Assembly: GCF_037392515.1 (NCBI RefSeq)
Contig: NC_090291.1
Location: 627,501-691,500 of the forward strand
Reading direction: 5' to 3'
Source of the DNA: Haliotis asinina
Lineage: Eukaryota; Mollusca; Gastropoda; Lepetellida; Haliotidae
Length of the DNA: 64,000 bases
The translations under genes were made by a program, and so were the position numbers. The notes beneath the pieces were generated by a model that searched no databases, was not told the origin of the DNA, and was given only the letters and a program-made list of their open reading frames with translations. Position 1 is the stretch's first letter. Every line of letters begins with the position of its first letter. This document shows, in pieces, positions 45,701 to 50,522 of this stretch.

Positions 45701-47208
45701 ACACAGAGAAGTATAATAGTTTAATGTCATACTCATACTCCGGATATAACCTTGTATAGTAAACCTGGATACTGCCATATACAGAGAGACGTATAAGAGT
45801 TTAATGCCATACTCATAATCTGGATATAACCTTGTATAGTGAACCTGGATACTGCCATATACACAGAGAAGTATAATAGTTTAATGTCATACTCATACTC
45901 CGGATATAACCTTGTATAGTGAACCTGGATACTGCCATATACAGAGAGACGTATAAGAGTTTAATGCCATACTCATAATCTGGATATAACCTTGTATAGT
46001 GAACCTGGATACTGCCATATACACAGAGAAGTATAATAGTTTAATGTCATACTCATACTCCGGATATAACCTTGTATAGTGAACCTGGATACTGCAATAT
46101 ACAGAGAGACGTATAACACATGTACCAGACGTATAAGAGTTTAATGCCATACTCATACTCTGGATATAACCTTGTATAGTGAACCTGGATACTGCCATAT
46201 ACAGAGAGACGTATAACACATGTACCAGAAGTTCAATAGTTTAATGCCATACTCATAATCTGGATATAACCTTCTATAGTGAACCTGGATACTGCCATAT
46301 ACACAGAGAAGTATAATAGTTTAATGTCATACTCATACTCCGGATATAACCTTGTATAGTGAACCTGGATACTGCCATATACAGAGAGACGTATAACACA
46401 TGTACCAGACGTTTAATAGTTTAATGCCATACTCATACTCTGGATATAACCCTGTATAGTGAACCTGGATACTGCCATATACAGAGAGACATATAACACA
46501 TGTACCAGACGTCTAATAGTTTAATGCCATACTCATAATCTGGATATAACCTTGTATAGTGAACCTGGATACTGCCATATACAAAGAGACGCATAAGAGT
46601 TTAATGTCATACTCATAATCTGGATATAACCTCGTATAGTGAACCTGGATACTGCCATATACAGAGAGACATATAAAAGTTTAATGCCATACTCATAATC
46701 CGGATATAACCTTGTGTAGTGAACCTGGATACTGCCATATACAGAGAGACTGCATAATTGTATTATATTAATACCATGCTCATATTCTGGATATAACCCT
46801 ATATTACCCTTAAGATAAATTTGTAGAATTCTGACTGGTTAATAGCTAAAGCATACAAAACCATGTAGGCAGATTTGCAAGGGTATATGAACTGTACATC
46901 CCATCAAATCTGTCACGTGACACAGTACACGGGTTGTACGAATGGCCTTGACCTTAGATCAAATGTGGCTGTCAAATAGCTGATTGCCTTGAATTTTAGA
47001 GTTGAAAGAGAGCCTGGGCACTACCACATAGTCAGGATACTAGTTACTACCCTGTACATCTTGTACCCTATTCTCTGCTGGTTATGACGACTAGATATGG
47101 CACATACCTGTGTACCTTGTGTGCTATCAGTTCACTGTCACGCAGAATGTAATCCCCTTGCACCCTGTTCCCATTGACAGTCAGGTTACCACTGCTGATT
47201 GCATTGAT
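27705..47208 (-). CDS. RPUSD2: RluA/RPUSD2-type pseudouridine synthase gene, 3' eight exons
   Basis: Encodes an RNA pseudouridylate synthase, which isomerises uridine to pseudouridine in RNA. Exons, 5' to 3', are 47208-47108, 42325-42159, 32521-32380, 31741-31605, 31065-31012, 29111-29020, 28487-28116 and 27770-27705. All use AG/GT borders and the phases match (2,1,2,1,1,0,0). The protein runs from an S4-like RNA-binding segment through NDDLIVINKPSSVPCHP, the catalytic RLDRLTSGV (the Asp is the family nucleophile), SYNGTSSVVRC and TGRTHQIRVHLQF to a C-terminal tail. The order and motifs match animal RPUSD2 best. N-terminal exons are missing and probably lie right of the window, beyond the Polinton. 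The 42159-32521 intron carries the DIRS element. Confidence 0.92.
28116..28487 (-). CDS. RPUSD2: Pseudouridine synthase exon (C-terminal extension)
   Basis: 372 bp, phase 0 on both sides. It encodes a 124-residue extension. The start (VSDRMLELHNIGHWTDGANP) and middle are low-complexity and hydrophilic, with Cys pairs (CSTC, CSSC). The end, RLKYVDPREEELVMYLHALK, is the conserved RPUSD2 tail. Confidence 0.92.
29020..29111 (-). CDS. RPUSD2: Pseudouridine synthase exon (HPIINDPFYN)
   Basis: 92 bp, phase 1 in and phase 0 out. It encodes HPIINDPFYNSEAWGPNKNK then GGMMERTDQE, the conserved end of the catalytic domain. Confidence 0.94.
29185..29990. mobile_element. MITE copy 2 (about 806 bp)
   Basis: Both ends carry the perfect inverted repeat TTTAAAGGTCACATGCAA / TTGCATGTGACCTTTAAA. 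The body is homologous to the copy at 5515-6289 over most of its length, and no protein is encoded. If TTAA is the duplicated target site, the element would be piggyBac-like, but the ends do not start with the usual CCC, so the superfamily is open. It is inside the intron between the 29020 and 31012 exons. Confidence 0.88.
30051..30066. repeat. Short (AT)n run
   Basis: TATATATATATATAT microsatellite just downstream of MITE copy 2. Confidence 0.8.
31012..31065 (-). CDS. RPUSD2: Pseudouridine synthase micro-exon (TGRTHQIRVHL)
   Basis: 54 bp only, phase 1 on both sides. It encodes VPHTGRTHQIRVHLQFE, the highly conserved RluA motif that contacts the target uridine. It is flanked by TGTTGCAG and GTAGGT. 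Confidence 0.94.
31605..31741 (-). CDS. RPUSD2: Pseudouridine synthase exon (SYNG-SSVV)
   Basis: 137 bp, phase 2 in and phase 1 out. It encodes GKIECREPIGVISQKLGLFR and ends FERLSYNGTSSVVR, matching animal RPUSD2 well. The Cys that follows is made across the intron. Confidence 0.94.
31901..32060 (-). mobile_element. SINE-like repeat
   Basis: AGTGAGTTTTAGTTTCACAC, GCAATATTCCAGCAATATCA, GGGACACCTGAAATGAGCTT, and an end reading CTAGACTACCCTACCGCCC. It is the best-preserved copy of the element seen at 14175 and 17660. The minus strand of GGGAATTGAACACGAGTC resembles a Pol III B box. Intronic in the pseudouridine synthase gene. Confidence 0.7.
32380..32521 (-). CDS. RPUSD2: Pseudouridine synthase exon (catalytic RLDRLTSG)
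   Basis: 142 bp, phase 1 in and phase 2 out. It encodes IYRLDRLTSGVLIMGKTSQK, with the catalytic Asp in RLDR, and EKEYVCRV-like text (VQKEYVCRVVGKFP). It splices directly to the 42159 exon, the split codon giving Asn where many relatives have His. Confidence 0.93.
33053..33300. repeat. 87-bp tandem repeat, about 2.8 copies
   Basis: ACAACTGAAATACTATG begins at 33053 and 33140, and ACAATTGAAATACTATG at 33227, an 87-bp period. Each unit holds TTAGTCGCCTCTTTCGACAA, a string typical of an abalone dispersed repeat, so this looks like tandem growth of a SINE tail. Confidence 0.88.
33301..33803. other. Intronic DNA, nothing recognised
   Basis: Between the 87-bp repeat and the DIRS element. Only short random frames are seen. 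Confidence 0.5.
33804..34128. repeat. 325-bp palindromic-ended block at one end of the DIRS element
   Basis: 33804-33853 and 34079-34128 are a perfect 50-bp inverted repeat (TTATTAAAATCTAAATATTT... on the left, ending ACTTACCTTACCATAGG). The body 33838-34012 is an inverted match to 39923-40097 at the other end of the retrotransposon. The start of the same motif, ACTTACCTTACCATAGGTC, appears again at about 34137. This is a terminal/internal complementary arrangement like that of DIRS elements, though a separate small insertion cannot be excluded. Confidence 0.8.
34381..36147 (-). CDS. Tyrosine recombinase (DIRS ORF3)
   Basis: Integrates the element's DNA circle by strand exchange. The frame is open from 36147, but the part before about 35460 overlaps the RT ORF and looks like its shadow. 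The likely start is ATG 35457-35455 (MGHLQRALKAKGYSAH), giving about 358 residues. The core-binding domain holds RAHRVSTRSLYDDKWRSFEN. The catalytic domain holds ATAARVSEIHALDV with the first Arg, SNPHEIRALASTMA with His-x-x-Arg, and ASHYLRDLAV with the Tyr nucleophile. Its start overlaps the end of the RT ORF by about 25 nt, suggesting coupled or reinitiated translation. All key residues are present. Confidence 0.9.
   Translation of the reverse strand: MAYQQPGDASSHPSGPPLATGSNKLQTPGSVRQFHGRVGDSQSGYNQVQTTSGPDVPVSGSGRQQRHHDRGSSHSRLQKHSGRRPVAPRQTIPDGVDASSGRISPDLLATRETTGRSFCHQFQSPVTNVRISRAGSSGVGSRRDVSIMGRPGRICIPSSNPSLGCNCQDQTDVEPPTAFGRTLVASQIVVSRSSTARQRRPLQTSRVVASASTSTQSTAASGSTAIPSSRMGHLQRALKAKGYSAHVANVIARAHRVSTRSLYDDKWRSFENFCARRSQDPMAASPQFVAQFLLYLRNSRHLKGSTLGTYLSALNSVLAIKSDTQISKIPELIALLKAFKLEDQKAKFRPPAWDLNVVLQHLRGPPYEPLEEASFEQLSKKTVFLLSLATAARVSEIHALDVTQIRFEQSRHGRVHLGLLWDFVAKNQLPGQPNRLFSIPPLSTILGHHDLEEELLCPVRALRCYIKRSASRRRSRKRLFIPFAVSCKGEVNRNTIALWLRSTILAAYDDKHLPQPVASNPHEIRALASTMALHRNCTVPQIMEGCFWRSSTVFASHYLRDLAVEDVEGLQSFGPLVVAQQLTRPSAH
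35433..37373 (-). CDS. Reverse transcriptase / RNase H (DIRS ORF2)
   Basis: Copies element RNA into DNA. The frame is open from 37730, but the best start is ATG 37373-37371 (MDYYDWDLPPPVVPV), four nucleotides after the gag stop. RT blocks seen: FYSPIFLIPKKGSTKMRMIH, ASLDLQDAYLHVPVFPRHRK with catalytic Asp, VLPFGISTAPWLFTRV, and DFDPYIDDCF as the YxDD box. RNase H blocks: ELFVDASLLGWGAHW, the NNLEMQAVILAV Glu region, ASDNSTVVWVI, and NILADALSRPG at the end. The tail DLFATSFNHQLPTYVSPVPD is characteristic of DIRS/Ngaro RT proteins. About 647 residues, no lesion. Confidence 0.92.
   Translation of the reverse strand: MDYYDWDLPPPVVPVHPTPVGGRLGIFWANWTFLEDPFVCKILRVGYKLPLARAPPLTTTPLSRVYSIDQQVLILENINILLTKHAIEIVSEPHHSPGFYSPIFLIPKKGSTKMRMIHNMASFNNLYLAEPPHFRMTSLDQIRAKLSPGAWMASLDLQDAYLHVPVFPRHRKFLRFIFNGVHYQWRVLPFGISTAPWLFTRVTLPVTRFLHLRGIDFDPYIDDCFLNHCNPQLLRKQLDFSTRLLQQLGWIINIEKSQLEPTQELTFIGGLFLTRLNLVRVPPDRWQKILAFTDRALSLPLTLREWQSLLGLLTSAQDLTLRGRLMLRPLQRFLLPFIRENDLQSSFLLPPHLHQYLRWWTVEWNVCAGVCLTSFNHDHELFVDASLLGWGAHWNSQTTSGLWSDAESEWHINNLEMQAVILAVRHWLPVLTNSRLLVASDNSTVVWVIHNQGTTRSKQLLDQMFLLADLVDSNGIMIAARHIPGCKNILADALSRPGKPSPTEWMLHPDAFRQICWQLGRPLVDLFATSFNHQLPTYVSPVPDPQAWAVDAMSLSWEGLDAYAFPPPILLSDVIAKIRLTWNLRLLLVAPWWPARSWFPDLRLLASGDPYKLPEWLHLLRHPHSRQLHPDPLRFHLHAWVICREH
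37378..39411 (-). CDS. Gag-like protein with Cys/His N-terminus and SR-rich domain (DIRS ORF1)
   Basis: Putative nucleic-acid-binding structural protein. The start is taken as ATG 39411-39409 (MTRHYCTVCKGQ), just after a good splice acceptor; the frame extends to 39441. Domains in order: an N-terminal Cys/His cluster (CTVC, HPWCPDC, CSIDNRCLHC) that may bind zinc; a Pro-Ala-Leu-Val tract with PVPAPL repeats; a long Arg-Ser region (RRSRSRSPKGRRSRSPHRSR and similar) of about 75 residues; an acidic segment; a helical C-terminal half; and a basic Gly-Arg tail (GRGRGKRPYSGR). The RS region resembles SR splicing factors. No homologue function is certain beyond position as ORF1. Confidence 0.8.
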   Translation of the reverse strand: MTRHYCTVCKGQKSAKDPHPWCPDCASAVCSIDNRCLHCQALSLADFKTFLAVRRKRFTQRKRRMSSPASSFGSLPDDQDLPPPSVPVSTPSVGRSSITPARSSPEPTRSDAFVDLSHPDALSHPEVQKLLRSLLTPGAAVLPTSLSTPLPTTAPRLTPAPLPVPAPLPVPAPLPVPAPLFTSAPVFSSALIPTPAPILTPAPVPTPAPMLLPDLAPITTSYRIPRVSHTLTKEEMLQRQLDEERARRLEAERSRRRSRSRSPKGRRSRSPHRSRRRRSRSVSRSPRRSLEEDSRTRSRRRVRSRSRSPRRLSRSQRSRSPEPLRTSCKEFNTKNSASNSSQRRESTSISWEDHEEQFFCPDYEEEPGNVGDSDGTYLPLTAVFEWIADRLPDCPSPSSDSSNPASIHLSPELLIPPHPMVADAVALLDSDFAKLSLNPTIKASKSKKSDYKVHSLDFADNGAVLDDSIKRLSSSTPSSYRVQDSKLAAIDTELKRMLKPISALASATSAAALDLSEDNASRVDHLTTIFAWQGRVLHDLLGHLRAALAMTTTMRRSGFLDACSWQEEFKRQLLRAPFTSKFLFDEKIPTVYKQHAELTNTEVALSTFEALGSAFRGRARGNAKKRYVPRRESIRSSFGRGRGRTKDSDVQRKPQERCRDAPATSGRGRGKRPYSGR
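39421..39720 (-). other. Candidate 5' leader intron of the DIRS element
   Basis: On the minus strand, TCGTAG is followed by GTGAGAAC (donor at 39720-39719), and 300 nt later TTTCTTGTCTGTTACAG (acceptor AG at 39422-39421) precedes the gag start by nine nucleotides. Strength and placement suggest a spliced leader joining the terminal repeat region to ORF1. Inferred only. Confidence 0.5.
39923..40097. repeat. DIRS terminal inverted repeat (right)
   Basis: Reverse complement of 33838-34012 apart from a few substitutions. It ends in CCTATGGTAAGGTAAG. As read on the minus strand this is the 5' end of the element and should contain its promoter. Confidence 0.88.
40098..42158. other. Intronic DNA, no gene recognised
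   Basis: Between the DIRS element and the 42159 exon. It contains short random frames, a GTGTGTGCGTGCGTGT run near 40175, and AT-rich DNA. Confidence 0.55.
42159..42325 (-). CDS. RPUSD2: Pseudouridine synthase exon (start of catalytic domain)
   Basis: 167 bp, phase 2 in and phase 1 out. It encodes HENPVVGCPIEVIAENDDLI then VINKPSSVPCHPCGKYRHNS, the first motif of RluA-type enzymes. It joins the previous exon through a split Arg codon. Confidence 0.94.
42751..42897. repeat. Foldback element, about 50-bp arms
   Basis: Left arm GGTAATACTATTTTTCAGGG then CATTATCATTTGCAGAA; right arm TTCTGCAAATGATAATGCCC then TGAAAAATAGCGTTACC. The arms are nearly perfect inverted repeats around a loop of about 45 bp. 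No coding capacity; it looks like a small MITE. Confidence 0.88.
43625..46795. repeat. 3.1-kb satellite of 80-bp and 100-bp units
   Basis: The 80-bp unit reads AGTTTAATGCCATACTCATA, then ATCTGGATATAACTTCGTAT, then AGTGAACCTGGATACTGCCA, then TATACAGAGAGACATATAAT. A longer form carries an extra 20 bp around CACATGTACCAGACGTTTAA. Both forms are interspersed through about 35 units, and single decayed units occur at 42700 and 43220. It is intronic in the pseudouridine synthase gene. Minus-strand frames across it are not genes. Confidence 0.95.
46796..47107. other. Intronic DNA, nothing recognised
   Basis: Unique-looking sequence between the satellite and the 47108 exon. Confidence 0.5.
47108..47208 (-). 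CDS. RPUSD2: Pseudouridine synthase exon (S4-like segment)
   Basis: 101 bp, phase 0 in and phase 2 out. It encodes INAISSGNLTVNGNRVQGDY and ends ELIAHKVH, matching the S4-like segment that precedes the catalytic domain in relatives. It is the most 5' exon found, and its acceptor (TTTGCAG) shows that more coding exons lie upstream. Confidence 0.9.
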
Positions 47209-47898
47209 CTGCAAACATACAACATCAACACATGTAACACATAGACATTCTAGACACCTAGTGACATCACTAGAATATCATAGTTTAATATTCTGCTGTG
47301 CTGGATGAGACCGTGAGTCTCTACAAATATAGTGTCAATCTAACGACAGTCACCATATCATTATGTCTATGTACAGATAAACGTAACCAATGGAGACCTG
47401 TAGCGAATCAGTTTAAAGTTAAAACTGAACATGTCTGATTCATTAAAAGCCTAAAATTTAAGCCCCTTGTCAGTCTAATCAAAGTAATCATAATTGGTGT
47501 TGGGAATTGGATACCGAAAACACTATCAGCTATAGAAGGACTTTCATACATTTGTAGTGTAGTCACCAGCTTGAAGGATTCCCTCTAGGTTTTTTCTACT
47601 GAATATTAATGTAAATGTTATTTACACAACAAATTTCATCAGTATATTGCATTACATTCACAACAGATGTAAAATTTATTCAAAGACAAGTTCCACTTCC
47701 ATCAATATTCACTGTAGTGATGAACACTATGAATACAAAGCACATAGCTTCGTGCTGTTGAGTGCATGTTTGTTCAAGAATATTCGTCATATTTAGTGGT
47801 TCGTATACTTTATTCAAGTGTGTTATACGAATCATGTGTTCATTACATGCGTATGTCAGGGTAGAGATTGCGATGTGGTAGAATCAGATTTTCAACCA
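47209..47898. other. Intronic DNA, nothing recognised
   Basis: Upstream of the most 5' pseudouridine synthase exon found. AT-rich, with no further exon recognised before the minisatellite. Confidence 0.5.
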
Positions 47899-48735
47899 GT
47901 AGAGATTGCGATCGGAGTCTCTACCAGTAGAGATTGCGATTGGAGTCTCTACCTGTAGAGATTGCGATTGGAGTCTCTACCTGTAGAGATTGTGATCAGA
48001 GTCTCTACCAGTAGATCAGAGTCTCTACCAGCAGAGATTGCATTCGGAGTCTCTACCAGTAGAGCTTTAGATCAGAGTCTCTACCAGTAGATCAGAGTCT
48101 CTACCAGTAGAGATTGAGATCAGTGTCTCCACCAGTAGAGATTGCGATTGGTGTCTCTACCTGTAGAGATTGTGATCAGAGTCTCTACCAGTAGAGCTTG
48201 AGATCAGAGTCTCTACCAGTAGAGATTGAGATCAGAGTCTCTACCAGTAGAGATTGAGATCAGAGTCTCCACCAGTAGAGATTGCGATTGGAGTCTACCT
48301 GTAGAGATTGTGATCAGTGTCTCTACCAGTAGAGATTGCGATCAGAGTCTCCACCAGTAGAGATTGCGATTGGAGTCTCTACCTGTAGAGATTGTGATCA
48401 GTGTCTCTACCAGTAGAGATTGTGATCAGTGTCTCTACCAGTAGAGATTGAGATCAGAGTCTCCACCAGTAGAGATTGCGATTGGACTCTCCACCAGTAG
48501 AGACTGCGATTGGAGTCTCTACCTGTAGAGATTGTGATCAGTGTCTCTACCAGTAGAGATTGCGATCAGAGTCTCCACCAGTAGAGATTGTGTTTGGAGT
48601 CTCCACCAGTAGAGATTGTGATCAGAGTCTCTACCTGTAGAGATTGCGATCAGAGTCTCTAACAGTAGAGATTTCGATCAGTGTCTCTACCAGTAGATCA
48701 GAGTCTCTACCAGCAGAGATTGCAATCGGAGTCTC
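47899..48735. repeat. 28-bp minisatellite with internal dyad, about 30 units
   Basis: Unit GTAGAGATTGCGATCAGAGT plus CTCTACCA, period 28, with a 20-bp short form lacking GAGATTGC. Variants alternate CAG/CTG before the unit and GATC/GATT inside. The junction TCTCTACCAGTAGAGA is an inverted repeat of 7-nt arms. It ends about 75 bp from the Polinton. Confidence 0.95.
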
Positions 48736-48809
48736 CACTGAATTGTCAAATGTCAGATGGTAGAAATGCTGATTTATCTGAGGGACAACTACAAAGGCAC
48801 TTTACTTGC

Positions 48810-49138
48810 AGTAGTATAGGGAATGACAGTTCTAAAACACTTTCAAGAAAAGTCTCTACAAAGCCTTATTTACTAAATAAGGCTTTGGTTGGGCCCTTAG
48901 CTCTTGCTACTATTACCCCTACTACTTAACGTGTGTTGGAGGTAACACTGTGCCGTACGGTACGATCAATAATTCTTCTCTTACAAACCCCCTACCCGGC
49001 CCATCCCTCAAGTAGTATAAGTTAGGTTCGTCGGCTTTCATATCCACTTTATCTATGTTGTAAGTTTTGACTGACCATATAGGATCGGTGGCTCGCTTAC
49101 GGCTATCACCCTCGTGTTCCCCCGGCTGGTATAGATAC
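48810..49138. repeat. Polinton left terminal inverted repeat (329 bp)
   Basis: Near-identical reverse complement of 62641-62969. It includes the last about 70 codons of an integrase in minus orientation. Inside it, 48912-48954 is repeated at 49139-49181 (offset 227 bp). This suggests an original terminal repeat of about 145 bp later extended. The six bases outside, ACTTGC (48804-48809), would be the left target duplication. Confidence 0.92.
48859..48887. other. Perfect hairpin in the Polinton terminal repeat
   Basis: CAAAGCCTTATTT-ACT-AAATAAGGCTTTG: 13-bp stem, 3-nt loop. It recurs at 62892-62920 and 63821-63849. It lies 50 bp inside each terminus and just 3' of the integrase stop codon on the right side. 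Confidence 0.9.
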
Positions 49139-49209
49139 ATTACCCCTACTACTTAACGTGTGTTGGAGGTAACACTGTGCCTATGTCACGTTTATATCGA
49201 TGAAACAGT

Positions 49210-49827
49210 TTAATGTGAACCGCCTACGATCACTTTGGTGTTCGTAATAAAGGCTTGCTGGGCTTTTTGTATCCCCTGTTCTATGTACTTTTTTTTCTCG
49301 TCCTCGCTGATAGCAGACTTACGAGACTTGGACCGAATATCTTGTTTCATTCCGTTATATTTTTTGAGTTCAGAGAGGATTGAACGAAACTCCTCTTCTG
49401 AGATCTTACTATCAGAGAGTGCCGTGGAAATACGCTCACTCACTGTGTTCAGCTTTGCTTCGGCCAGAACCCTGATCTCGTCGTGTTTCAATGCCTTACG
49501 ATGCAGTCTGCGTGATACTAACTTAAGCGCCAACCCTGCCAACCCTGCCACCCCAGCTGTTATTTCAATACCTAGCACTATAGGTGCGGCCACGATGGTA
49601 GCTAACAACCCAACGCCTGCCGCCCCTAGTCCCATGCTGGTTGCCGTAAGGGTAGTGTCAGCCCCGTCCACGATATTGAAAGCTCTATTGTACTTCTTAC
49701 ATAGTGCTTTCCGCGTGTCACGGTCTTGTTCTAGTTGACGTTTCACATCACATAACTGCCTCAAGCGGAACCCATCTACGGTTTCCAGCGTCTTCGCTAC
49801 TTCCTCTACGACTGGGTACAGACCCAT
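49210..49827 (-). CDS. Polinton protein with glycine-rich hydrophobic hairpin
   Basis: 205 residues, function unknown. The N-terminal third is charged and probably helical (RLRQLCDVKRQLEQDRDTRK). About residues 55-105 form a Gly/Ala-rich hydrophobic double segment (TSMGLGAAGVGLLATIVAAP, then IVLGIEITAGVAGLAGLALK). This is followed by a basic patch (RRLHRK) and a long amphipathic C-terminal half (EEEFRSILSELKKY). The layout suggests a membrane-inserting protein, for example a minor virion component that perturbs membranes; this is inference. Its stop lies close to the left terminal repeat, and its start is one base from the stop of the next gene. Confidence 0.75.
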   Translation of the reverse strand: MGLYPVVEEVAKTLETVDGFRLRQLCDVKRQLEQDRDTRKALCKKYNRAFNIVDGADTTLTATSMGLGAAGVGLLATIVAAPIVLGIEITAGVAGLAGLALKLVSRRLHRKALKHDEIRVLAEAKLNTVSERISTALSDSKISEEEFRSILSELKKYNGMKQDIRSKSRKSAISEDEKKKYIEQGIQKAQQAFITNTKVIVGGSH

Positions 49828-49828
49828 C

Positions 49829-50512
49829 CTATAATATATATTTTGAAAGATATTTTAATTGGGTTTCAGTTAATAGTCCTTCAATGTATTTGAAGTCTAC
49901 AAGGGTTAGATTATTACCAATGATAATAGGTGAGAGGCTAATAGACTTTCCTGTTGTAATAAAAACCCCACTGAGGTTTATTAAGCGGTTTATAGAACCC
50001 CAGGTGGTATCCTGTTGTATAATAATACGACAATATTGGTGTATGTGTTCTTTAGACCAGTGTATTGACACCCCGGGTAAAATTTGGTGTACTCTTGAGG
50101 TGTTTTCATTGTCTAACCCAAAGAAGACTTCTATGATGAGTGTGAAAGGGACTAATATTCTTTCAGGATTACTAAATGTTAATTTATTGTTTGACCTAGT
50201 ATTTAACCCATTTTTTTTCCTGTCCCAAATAGTTATCATGCGTAATCCCCTCTCCGGAATGAAATCCCCGGGCCAGATACCGTTGTTCCTAATCTTAGTG
50301 GTATACCCCGTATCTGCGTCTAATGTGATATAAGGTGAGGCGAGTGTTAAGTTGATCAGCCATTTGGGCTCTTTTAAATCTGATAACGACACCAGTCTGT
50401 ACACGTTGTCTTTGAAGTGCAGGATGTATAATTCATCTTCCTCACCAGGCTGATCGAATCCCTCCGTATCTCCTAGGTCGTTAAGCGTAGTGTTGGGACG
50501 ATGACTGGTCAT
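49829..50512 (-). CDS. Polinton fibre-like candidate, shorter paralogue
   Basis: 227 residues, function unknown. The N-terminal motif LNDLGDTEGFDQPG is shared with the upstream gene (50523-51434). Further shared blocks are WLINLTLASPYI, NNGIWPGDFIPERG, LIIEVFFGL and the ending LLTETQLKYLSKYIL, so the two are paralogues along their length. The composition predicts mostly beta strands. The LxDLGDT opening recalls repeats in phage tail-fibre proteins, and the location next to a penton-like gene would suit a receptor-binding spike. That role is inference. It lacks the about 75-residue segment present in its partner. Confidence 0.75.
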   Translation of the reverse strand: MTSHRPNTTLNDLGDTEGFDQPGEEDELYILHFKDNVYRLVSLSDLKEPKWLINLTLASPYITLDADTGYTTKIRNNGIWPGDFIPERGLRMITIWDRKKNGLNTRSNNKLTFSNPERILVPFTLIIEVFFGLDNENTSRVHQILPGVSIHWSKEHIHQYCRIIIQQDTTWGSINRLINLSGVFITTGKSISLSPIIIGNNLTLVDFKYIEGLLTETQLKYLSKYIL

Positions 50513-50522
50513 TATTATACTA

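Noticed and set aside
45353..46219. Open frames on the minus strand with repeated text
   Set aside because: They fall wholly within the 80/100-bp satellite and simply reflect its periodicity.
47899..48735. Short regular repeats resembling a CRISPR array
   Set aside because: The 28-bp units abut without unique spacers and lie in an animal intron or flank; this is a minisatellite.
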